From: Sphingomonas sp.
GTDB taxonomy: Bacteria > Pseudomonadota > Alphaproteobacteria > Sphingomonadales > Sphingomonadaceae
Assembly: GCF_017745215.1 (NCBI RefSeq)
Contig: NZ_JAGHZV010000015.1
Location: 33,386 to 97,385, forward strand
Length of the DNA: 64,000 nucleotides
Direction: 5' to 3'
Shown here: in pieces, positions 52,102-58,951 of the stretch
Numbering within the stretch: the stretch's first letter is position 1
Layout of the letters: every line of letters starts with the position of its first letter
Program-made: the position numbers and the translations under genes
Notes under the pieces: model-generated
Told to the model about the DNA's origin: nothing
Database searches by the model: none
Seen by the model: only the letters and a program-made list of their open reading frames with translations

Positions 52102-53757
52102 TTAAATTCCTTCAGACTGCTTCTTGGCGATTTCCTCACGAGCTGCGGTTCCAACAGCCTCTACTAGGGCGCACAGAGTGGGAACGAGAGCCGCTGGAGG
52201 CTCATTTGAGCTCTTATCCGAGCCGTTTTCTTCCAGTTCCACCGCCCGCATTTTGCGCCTTAGTGTGGGAAGCCGCTTTTGTAGTTCAAGGTAGCGGGGA
52301 ATGGCTTCAATGCTCAGTTTCCCATCGCGCAACGAGCGGTTCCAACTAAATTCCGTGAGCGTCTCCCGCTTTGCCGGCAGTTCTCCGTCCACGAATCGCA
52401 CAAGTGCATGGAAGGCAAAGTCGAATGTTCGCGCAACGAGGGGCACCCAGTCATGCTCAGTGATTGCCTCGGCGGATTGTGCACGCAAACGGGCAATTTC
52501 TGCGCGAAGCTGGGGTCGCCGCGATTGGAACTCCGTGTCGTCGATCTGCTCGCGCAGGCGTAGATCGGTAAGAACGCCGAGCTGGCGCTCCGCCTGCGCC
52601 AAGGCGCTTTCACGTGATGATCTGATCGCCATGTGGGCGGCTCGATCTCCTTGCTGATTGCGTTCGAGAAACTGGAGCGCCCAATCCCGTATCTTCGGCT
52701 CCATGGCGACGAGCGCCAGCTTCTTGCCGATTTGGGTCTCGATTGAATCGACGTTGGTATAATATTGAGAGCAATCGCCTGATCTTGCGCCGATGCAGTA
52801 ATACAGCACGTAGAGCTTGGTATCGCCGCTCTTAAGGCGCTTCTCCTTTCGCGTCGCGCTGATGAGTCTGCCGCACTCGCCGCAACGGATCATGCCCGTG
52901 AACGCATATTCGTGATAAATGCGATGTGGCTTGCCCGGGCGGCCCAAAAGCGCCTGCACGCGATCGAATTCCGCCATGGTGATCATTGGTCGATGTTGGC
53001 CGACTTCATAGCGGCCGCCGTAGGAGATCACGCCCGCATAGAAGGGGTTCGTGAAGATGCGGTAGAGCGCGCTAAGCGCGAGCGGCATGCCGCCCGTGTG
53101 GCGAGTGAGCCGCGTCCGGTACCCCCACTCCTCGTTGAGGAGTTGTAGAATGTGCCGGGGAAGATAGTCGCCCGTGAGCATGAGGCGCCAGGCGCGCTCG
53201 ATGAGTGGGAAACGCTCTTCATCAACGAGGATGTAATTGGCACCCCGCTCATTCAGCTTGCTGTTTAGGTAGCCTTGCGGCGCGCGGCCGGGCATCCATC
53301 CCTTCTCGACCTTGCTGTCCAGCCCTCGTTTAACGTTCTTGGAGAGGTCGCGAACCATCTGGTTGGCGATGCCGAACTCCATGTAGGTGATGAGGGCGTT
53401 GTCCTCGCTCCAATAGTCCCGTTCGCTGGTCTTGATGTGGCGGATCTCGCCGCGCTGAAGCATGCCGATGATCGCGCCCGCCTCATCGGGGTTGCGCGCG
53501 AGGCGATCGAGTTTCCAGCAAATGATGCCGTTCACAACGCCGGATCGCAGATCGCGCAACAGGGCGTTGAACTGAACGCGCTCCCCGGGAGCCTTGGCGG
53601 ACTTCGCCTCGCTGTAGCGCTTCGCGATGTTGAGGCCAGCACCTGCGGCCATCCTCTCGCACCAGCGCTCCTGGTCGTCGAGCGACTGAATTTGGCGCTC
53701 GTCTGATTCCGACGATTTGCGCCCGTAATATCCGTACCGCAGATCGCGGGGGTTCAT
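52102..53757 (-). CDS. large serine recombinase
   Basis: A 551-residue recombinase from ATG 53757 (MNPRDLRYGYYGRKSSESDE). Catalytic Ser lies in YYGRKSSES, followed by RQIQSLDDQERWCERMA, the DRLARNPDEAG motif, and the recombinase domain with RAPQGYLNSKLNERG and YAGVISYGGRYEVGQHRPMI. A zinc ribbon IRCGECGRLISATRKEKR and a C-terminal coiled coil complete the phage-integrase/transposon type. The ATG overlaps the stop of the small upstream gene (ATGA). The element therefore has two unrelated recombinases, tyrosine and serine. Confidence 0.92.
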   Translation of the reverse strand: MNPRDLRYGYYGRKSSESDERQIQSLDDQERWCERMAAGAGLNIAKRYSEAKSAKAPGERVQFNALLRDLRSGVVNGIICWKLDRLARNPDEAGAIIGMLQRGEIRHIKTSERDYWSEDNALITYMEFGIANQMVRDLSKNVKRGLDSKVEKGWMPGRAPQGYLNSKLNERGANYILVDEERFPLIERAWRLMLTGDYLPRHILQLLNEEWGYRTRLTRHTGGMPLALSALYRIFTNPFYAGVISYGGRYEVGQHRPMITMAEFDRVQALLGRPGKPHRIYHEYAFTGMIRCGECGRLISATRKEKRLKSGDTKLYVLYYCIGARSGDCSQYYTNVDSIETQIGKKLALVAMEPKIRDWALQFLERNQQGDRAAHMAIRSSRESALAQAERQLGVLTDLRLREQIDDTEFQSRRPQLRAEIARLRAQSAEAITEHDWVPLVARTFDFAFHALVRFVDGELPAKRETLTEFSWNRSLRDGKLSIEAIPRYLELQKRLPTLRRKMRAVELEENGSDKSSNEPPAALVPTLCALVEAVGTAAREEIAKKQSEGI

Positions 53758-53999
53758 GCATCGAGTATATCCGACAAACCCCATTTGTGCAGTAAGGCGC
53801 GGGCCCGTTCAAGCTGTCCGTAGGTGATGGGGCGGTAAACCAGGCTCATGAAACGCACGAGACTGGTAGCAAGTTCGGCGGCTTCCTCGTGCTCCAGCCG
53901 GTCCCCGTACACCTCAAGAAACAGCGCCTGAAATGACTCCACGTCCTCGACGGTCAGGTTCGGCCGAGGCGTGGGATCGGATGGCGGAGGCTGTTGCAT
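53754..53999 (-). CDS. small helical protein upstream of serine recombinase
   Basis: About 81 residues from ATG 53999 (MQQPPPSDPTPRPNLTVEDV); starts at 54017 and 54044 are also in frame. A helical body (SFQALFLEVYGDRLEHEEAA, ELATSLVRFMSLVYRPITYG) ends in ILDA with the recombinase start overlapping the stop by ATGA. Such small partners of serine recombinases may be accessory or directionality factors; no family recognised. Translational coupling to the recombinase is the strongest evidence for function. Confidence 0.6.
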   Translation of the reverse strand: MQQPPPSDPTPRPNLTVEDVESFQALFLEVYGDRLEHEEAAELATSLVRFMSLVYRPITYGQLERARALLHKWGLSDILDA

Positions 54000-54153
54000 G
54001 TCCCCGACGTCCCTCATGTCCTGTGCGCGGGAAGGGCGTTCCATTCCCGCACGATGAACCGAACACAGCGGCCTGCGCAGGGCGGTGGAATTGCCGTCGT
54101 CCGTTGATTCTGCCGCACTGCCCGCACGTCCGCATGTTCCGCATGCTATCGAG

Positions 54154-55455
54154 ATGAGTACGGAAAATCCTGTGCCGATCGTCGCCGAGGTGCGTCCGGA
54201 CGCCACCATTATCGAGACTATCTACGATCCGATCGAAGGTGCGACATCATTCGCCGTGTGCGATCCGGAGGGCCACATTGCGGTCCTGCCGGCGTTCGAC
54301 CTTCCGGATGGGCGCCGGCTCGTGCCGTACTCGGCATCGAACAACCTGCTTACTTCGGGCTGTGTCCTTCTCCCTTCGGGCGTTGGGGAGGTTGGGGACG
54401 TTGGGGAGCTGGTGGCGGACATCCGGCGCTATATCGCCCGCTACGTCGATGTCTCGGCCGAGTTTCTCGCGCTCGCGCCCTACTATGTCCTCCTGTCCTG
54501 GGTATACGACGCCTTCAAGGAAGTGCCGTACCTGAGGCTTCTGGGGGCATGGGGCAGCGGGAAGACCCGGGGCCTGCTCACGATCGGGTCGATTTGCTAT
54601 ACGCCGTTCTTCGCATCCGGCGCGTCGACCGTCTCGCCCATATTCCATATTCTCGATCGCTTCCGCGGCACGCTGGTGCTGGACGAAGCCGACCTACGCT
54701 GGTCGGACACCACTAACGAGTTGGTGAAGATACTCAACAACGGCACGGTGGATGGCCTGCCGGTGCTGCGGACAATGACGAACCGGCACCGCGAATTAAA
54801 TCCGCAGGCGTTTCGCGTCTTCGGCCCGAAGCTGCTCGCCATGCGCGAGAGCTTCCAGGATGACGCACTCGAAAGCCGGTTCATAACAGAGAGCACGGCC
54901 CGCCGCGCGTTGCCCACAGGCATCCCGCTTCACACGCCCGATACACTAGCAATAGAGGCGCGTTCGCTGCGCAACAGGCTTCTCGGCTATCGCCTGCGCT
55001 ACCGGCATGCGGTGGGCCCCGACGGAGCGCGCGCGATTTCCGGAGTGGACGCCCGAACTAATCAGATGGCGTTGCCGCTCCTTTCCCTGATCGAGGACAA
55101 CGAAGAATGCGCGCGTATCGCGGCGTGGCTCGCTGGGCTTTCGGGCGCGCGTGATGAAGCGCGCGGCCAACTGCCCGAGGCGCTGGTGCTCGCCGCAGTC
55201 GTGGACGCATTTTCGCATGAGACCGGGCCGTACGTCTCAATCGCCGACATCGCGCGGCGCTTTAATGATGCCAGCATAGCCCTGGGGAGGTCGCCGATGA
55301 CCAACAAGTGGGTAGGCGGCGTCGTACGGCAGGCCTTCGGGCTCATGACGAGCAAGTCGAACGGCGTGTACGGCATTCCGCGCGCGCAATGGGCCAGAGT
55401 TCAGAAGCTCGCGGCGGCTCGCGTCGTGCCAGCGCGTTTCGATCTCCCCAGCTAA
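54154..55455 (+). CDS. P-loop helicase-like ATPase of the serine recombinase module
   Basis: A 433-residue protein from ATG 54154. Walker A LLGAWGSGKTRGLLTIG (131-138) and Walker B GTLVLDEADLRWSD (about 177) are intact, followed by ELVKILNNGTVDGLPVLRTM, LNPQAFRVFGPKLLAMRESF and an arginine-rich sensor region (DDALESRFITESTARRAL), the layout of mobile-element replicative helicases or primase-helicases. A C-terminal winged helix (ISIADIARRFNDASIALGRS) may bind DNA. Comparable ATPases accompany serine recombinases in SCC-type elements. Helicase activity is inference. Confidence 0.7.
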   Translation: MSTENPVPIVAEVRPDATIIETIYDPIEGATSFAVCDPEGHIAVLPAFDLPDGRRLVPYSASNNLLTSGCVLLPSGVGEVGDVGELVADIRRYIARYVDVSAEFLALAPYYVLLSWVYDAFKEVPYLRLLGAWGSGKTRGLLTIGSICYTPFFASGASTVSPIFHILDRFRGTLVLDEADLRWSDTTNELVKILNNGTVDGLPVLRTMTNRHRELNPQAFRVFGPKLLAMRESFQDDALESRFITESTARRALPTGIPLHTPDTLAIEARSLRNRLLGYRLRYRHAVGPDGARAISGVDARTNQMALPLLSLIEDNEECARIAAWLAGLSGARDEARGQLPEALVLAAVVDAFSHETGPYVSIADIARRFNDASIALGRSPMTNKWVGGVVRQAFGLMTSKSNGVYGIPRAQWARVQKLAAARVVPARFDLPS

Positions 55456-55556
55456 TTCCCCAATGGAGCCGCGAGGCAATTCTACCGCACTGCCGAGCGG
55501 GGCGCGGTTTCGCGACGATGGGGAAGCGGCAGTCGCCGCGCCTAACGACCATCCCT

Positions 55557-55898
55557 ATGCACAAACACAACAAGCTGCGCGCCGAGCGCAAGTCATGGGC
55601 GCTTGATCAAGCAGAGATCGCCGCGCTCATTGGTATCTCTCCGGGCTCCCTGCACAAGTTCGAGCGCGCGCACCGCAGGCCCGGAACGCTGGAAGTCGCT
55701 ATCGGGCTCGAGCTGGCGCTCGGAAAGTCGCTAGCTGAGCTGTATCCGCGCCTCGCCGGTGCGATGGCCAATCGCATCGCGCATAACGCGGGCGACCTGA
55801 GCGCACGCCTTGAGTTCCGAACCGGGCCGGTCGCGGAACGCAAACGCGAGTTCCTGGGGGAGCTGGCGGAACGCCTGCATAACGCGCTTGAAGCATGA
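55557..55898 (+). CDS. XRE-type helix-turn-helix protein
   Basis: A 113-residue regulator, MHKHNKLRAERKSWALDQAE, IAALIGISPGSLHKFERAHR, RPGTLEVAIGLELALGKSLA: a full HTH of the Cro/CI fold plus a helical tail. A longer start (55518) is possible. Its stop overlaps the RuvC-like start (ATGA at 55895-55898). A 16-bp motif 63 bp upstream is nearly identical to one upstream of the helicase gene. It probably regulates this recombination module. Confidence 0.78.
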   Translation: MHKHNKLRAERKSWALDQAEIAALIGISPGSLHKFERAHRRPGTLEVAIGLELALGKSLAELYPRLAGAMANRIAHNAGDLSARLEFRTGPVAERKREFLGELAERLHNALEA

Positions 55899-56425
55899 GC
55901 GCGGCGCCGTACCGGGCCATCACGCTCGCTATTCATCCGAATTCCCGCGGTTTCGGCTGGGCGGCATTCACGAGCCCTTTTTCGCCCTATGATTGGGGTT
56001 CGGTAAGCCTGAAAGGGAAGTACAAAAACGAGCGCTGTTTGGATCGCGTACAGAAGCTCGTGCGCCAGCTCACGCCCCAGACCCTCGTACTTGAGGCCTT
56101 CGAGGATGGGTCGGCGGCCAATCGACCCCGCTTCGTCGGGTTATGTCGGGCGATCGTCGCGCTAGCGACTGCGGAAGGCATCGAAGTAGCCGCGTACCGC
56201 TTCATCGATGTGCGCTCCTGCTTCGTCCATCTGGGCGCTATGAACCGATACCAGATCGCCTGCGCTATCGCGCGGCAGTTCATTCAGTTCGCGCATTACT
56301 TGCCGCGGAAGCGCCGGCCCTGGGATAGTCAGGCTTGGCGAGCATCTCTTTTTTGCGCCGTGGCGTTAGCGCTCACGCACTACCAGCTAGATGCACGGGA
56401 AATTCTGAGACAACTCTCCGGCTAA
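55895..56425 (+). CDS. RuvC-like RNase H-fold protein with altered catalytic Asp
   Basis: A 176-residue protein with the RuvC/RNase H fold: AITLAIHPNSRGFGWAAF replaces the usual Asp by His (H14) at the first catalytic position; TLVLEAFEDG keeps Glu (E67); RPWDSQAWRASLFCAVALAL keeps one C-terminal Asp (D144) before the final helix. Canonical Holliday junction resolvases need four acidic residues. It may be a structure-specific DNA-binding protein or a changed nuclease. Translationally coupled to the HTH gene. Family assignment by fold pattern only. Confidence 0.65.
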   Translation: MSAAPYRAITLAIHPNSRGFGWAAFTSPFSPYDWGSVSLKGKYKNERCLDRVQKLVRQLTPQTLVLEAFEDGSAANRPRFVGLCRAIVALATAEGIEVAAYRFIDVRSCFVHLGAMNRYQIACAIARQFIQFAHYLPRKRRPWDSQAWRASLFCAVALALTHYQLDAREILRQLSG

Positions 56426-56569
56426 AGCCCAACGGGCTAGTGCGCCGCTCTCGCGGTCAACTGTTGTATCGACCCAAGCAAATGAAATTCAGAGCCAGCT
56501 TACTATTTCATTTATTTTTGAAATGAGCGTAGAAGAATTGTGCTTCCGATCCATTTTTTTGATGCTCAG

Positions 56570-57214
56570 CTATAGTTGTCTCATGCGATCTTTCAAGCGA
56601 TTTCTGTACTGACATCCTGTCGGATAGCCTTGCTCGCAAAATCTCTCATAATATCTTAAGGCGATATTATAATCTCTCTCCACGCCGAAGCCATCCTCGT
56701 ACATACTGCCTAAATTAAAGCAGCTGTACCTCATTCCGCCATCGCACGCTTTCCTAAAGTAAATTGCCGCCTGTGAATAATCCCGTGATATATTTCGCCC
56801 CCGATAATACATTATCGCGAGATCGTCGCAGCTTTCGAATTTACCTCTACCACATTCGTCCTTAAGGCGTGAAATGTCGACGTCATATTGTAATCCCTCC
56901 GCCTGGCTCGGCGATTGGGTTGGTGCGGGCGTGGAAAGGATCGCCGTTTCGGAAGGCTTCTGCCAAGTTGGCTTTGGAAGATCAGGCGGGCAGGCCGGAG
57001 CGGTGGGATTAATCATGCACGTAATATATTCAATGATCCCGACCTTCGTGGAGGCCCACACCACTTGGTTCAATATTAGAAACGCAATTGGTAGCAAAAT
57101 GGCCAAAACCGCGGCCATTCGGGTTCGAGGAGCATGATTTCCGCGGCTGATAAAAAAGGCAATGCACGCGCTAAAAAATACGAGCAGACAATCTAAGATA
57201 GCAATGTCGCCCAC
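56570..57214 (-). CDS. membrane-anchored Sel1/Hcp-repeat protein
   Basis: A 214-residue protein: two N-terminal TM helices (AILDCLLVFFSACIAFFIS and MAAVLAILLPIAFLILNQVV), a Pro/Thr-rich linker, then three cysteine-containing Sel1-like repeats (CGRGKFESCDDLAIMYYRG, CDGGMRYSCFNLGSMYEDG, CEQGYPTGCQYRNR), the paired-Cys pattern of Hcp proteins where each repeat carries a disulfide. The repeats probably lie outside the cytoplasm. Base composition is A+T-rich; a cargo gene. Start ATG at 57214. Role unknown, typically protein interaction. Confidence 0.78.
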   Translation of the reverse strand: MGDIAILDCLLVFFSACIAFFISRGNHAPRTRMAAVLAILLPIAFLILNQVVWASTKVGIIEYITCMINPTAPACPPDLPKPTWQKPSETAILSTPAPTQSPSQAEGLQYDVDISRLKDECGRGKFESCDDLAIMYYRGRNISRDYSQAAIYFRKACDGGMRYSCFNLGSMYEDGFGVERDYNIALRYYERFCEQGYPTGCQYRNRLKDRMRQL

Positions 57215-57508
57215 GCGCTAAACCTTCCGACAGGCCTCAGTAATCCACTTTGTCGAACGTCGGAGTATAGTTCGCATAAAAGCTCGTCGATGTGAATTTT
57301 CCCTCTACCTGAGGTCTGAATATCTCGATCGCATCGAGACCGAGAGTGGCCCTCGCGGGGATGGCGGACCTCATGCGGCCAAGGCCGGCGCCTTCGAAAC
57401 CCCATATGCCGTTCTGATAGGTAAAACTGGGCGATGGCACCGCCATCGCCCTAGGTGTTGATCTGGATGGTACTAGCCGATCCAGCCCGAGAAGAAATCG
57501 CTCGGGCG
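57215..57508. other. region downstream of integrase, no firm gene
   Basis: 294 bp. One 69-codon frame on the minus strand (57237-57446) starts inside the terminator-like hairpin and matches nothing I know; it may be a decayed remnant. Otherwise only the hairpin at 57429-57451 is notable. Confidence 0.5.
57425..57451 (-). terminator. terminator-like hairpin downstream of integrase
   Basis: GGGCGATGGC (57429-57438) and GCCATCGCCC (57442-57451) form a perfect 10-bp stem with a 3-nt loop. On the minus strand it is followed by AGTTTTA, 58 bp after the integrase stop. Confidence 0.65.
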
Positions 57509-58648
57509 TCAGACATCAAGCAGGAAATTTTGCCAATTTTCTAGAAGATTGCGCCGCTTCTCCAGCCGATCCGACCGCTGATATGCGCCCACGACCCCGG
57601 TATCCACGACATGTCCCAGGACGGCTTCCTTGACCGCGAAAGCGGCGTCGGTCTGCTCTTCGCACCAGGTACGGAAGGTTGATCGGAAGCCGTGGGGACG
57701 CGCGTCGTATCCCTGGCGCTTCATCAGGGTTGCCATGGCGGCGTCTGAGAGGGGCTGGCCCTTGTAGGCGGGGAAGAGGTGGTGCTTCGACTTCTTCCGG
57801 CACTCCTCCGCGACCGCGAGCGCCTCGCCGACGAGCGGCACGCGCCTCTCGATGCCGGTCTTCGTGCGTTCGGCCGGAAGCGTCCAAATGGCGCCGTCGA
57901 TCTCGTCGAAGGTCGCCAGCCGGACCTCGCTCGTCCGCGCGCAGGTCAGGATGAGGAAGCGCAGGGCGAGCGCCGATACGCCCTCGACCGTGAGGAGCCA
58001 TTTGTAGAAGGCGGGGGCGTCGGCGTACGGAAGCGACGGGATGTGCTCGGTCGTATGCCGCTGCTTCCCGAGAAGCGCCCGCGCCTTCATACAGGCCTGC
58101 ATGTCCACCGACAGACCGAGCGCCGCGGCGTGCTTCACGGCCAGATTAACGCGGTTGAGCGCCTTCGCCGCCGCTTCGGGCTTCTCGTGCCACAGGGGCG
58201 CGAGCAGGTCCCTGAGGACGTGCTGATCGAGGTCCTCGATAGCGTGGGTGCCGATCTTGGGGATGACGTGCGTTTCCAACGGCGACATCCAGCGCCCGGC
58301 CTTGCCGTCGCCCTTGAGCTCTGCCTTCCGGGCCTCGAAGCATCCTTCGATCGCTTCCTTGACCGTGAGCCGGCGGACGCCGCGCTTGGCCTTGCGCCGC
58401 ACCTCGATCGGGTCTTCGAGCCCGCGCGAAAGTTTGCGCGCCTCGGCCGCCTTTTCCCGCGCTTCGGCGATCGAGACGTCGGGCCAGCGGCCGAGCCCCA
58501 TCTCGCGGCGCCTGCCGCTCACGAAGACCCGCAGGACCCACTTCCCGCGGGCGCGCTCGGACTTCACGAGCCACAGTCCCTGGCCGTCGCCATAGCTGCC
58601 TTCGGGGGCGTTCTTGGCCTTGAGCTGGGTCAGCACGTTGTACTTCAT
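57509..58648 (-). CDS. int: P4-type tyrosine integrase
   Basis: A 379-residue site-specific recombinase. The N-terminal DUF4102-type arm-binding domain starts YGDGQGLWLVKS, followed by a SAM-like core-binding domain (about 95-185) and the catalytic domain. Catalytic residues: R238 (TCARTSEVR), K263 (ERTKTG), H319 and R322 (PHGFRSTFR), H346 (VLGHVVD), Y356 (GAYQRSD); all are present. The ATG at 58648 lies 128 bp from the right attachment site, the expected position for an integrase that uses the tRNA-Leu 3' end. Confidence 0.95.
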   Translation of the reverse strand: MKYNVLTQLKAKNAPEGSYGDGQGLWLVKSERARGKWVLRVFVSGRRREMGLGRWPDVSIAEAREKAAEARKLSRGLEDPIEVRRKAKRGVRRLTVKEAIEGCFEARKAELKGDGKAGRWMSPLETHVIPKIGTHAIEDLDQHVLRDLLAPLWHEKPEAAAKALNRVNLAVKHAAALGLSVDMQACMKARALLGKQRHTTEHIPSLPYADAPAFYKWLLTVEGVSALALRFLILTCARTSEVRLATFDEIDGAIWTLPAERTKTGIERRVPLVGEALAVAEECRKKSKHHLFPAYKGQPLSDAAMATLMKRQGYDARPHGFRSTFRTWCEEQTDAAFAVKEAVLGHVVDTGVVGAYQRSDRLEKRRNLLENWQNFLLDV

Positions 58649-58776
58649 GGCCCCCCGTTCAGTCCCCCGTTGTATGAGAGAAGTTGTGTTAGCACATGCG
58701 CAGGTATGCGCATAGTTCTTTGTGATCGCAGGCGCTTAGGGTCGGCATGAGCAGCTATGTACCCCTCAAGGGTGCC

Positions 58777-58790
58777 TCTCGACCGCACCA
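58777..58790 (+). repeat. right attachment site (attR core)
   Basis: TCTCGACCGCACCA identical to the 3' end of tRNA-Leu at 37047-37060. Chromosomal sequence resumes after it. Confidence 0.88.
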
Positions 58791-58951
58791 GTGAAACCCG
58801 GGAGAAGCAGCGCCGAGCCGGTGCTGCACTGCACCGAATCTCCTCGCCTCCGGCATAATTTTGCGACAAGTGGCGGATAGAGCCCGGCGCGTCCGCGTTG
58901 CCCGATAGACGCGCGCGGGCCGTTGAAACGCGGGTTGGAGACGGGGCAGCG

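Larger units (their letters stand above)
37047..58790. mobile_element. integrated mobilizable element at tRNA-Leu
   Basis: About 21.7 kb bounded by 14-bp direct repeats of the tRNA-Leu 3' end, with a P4-type tyrosine integrase 128 bp inside the right repeat. It contains an AlpA-like regulator, a VirD4/HerA-like ATPase, a Replic_Relax-type protein, a second VirD4-like ATPase, a large serine recombinase, a helicase-like ATPase, a RuvC-like protein and several A+T-rich cargo islands. No type IV secretion channel genes, phage structural genes or antibiotic-resistance genes were seen. Transfer ability is inference. Confidence 0.88.

Noticed and set aside
57237..57446. 69-codon minus-strand frame downstream of integrase
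   Set aside because: It starts inside the terminator hairpin and has no family resemblance; at most a remnant.
37047..58790. Element as a prophage
   Set aside because: No capsid, portal, terminase, tail or lysis genes were seen.
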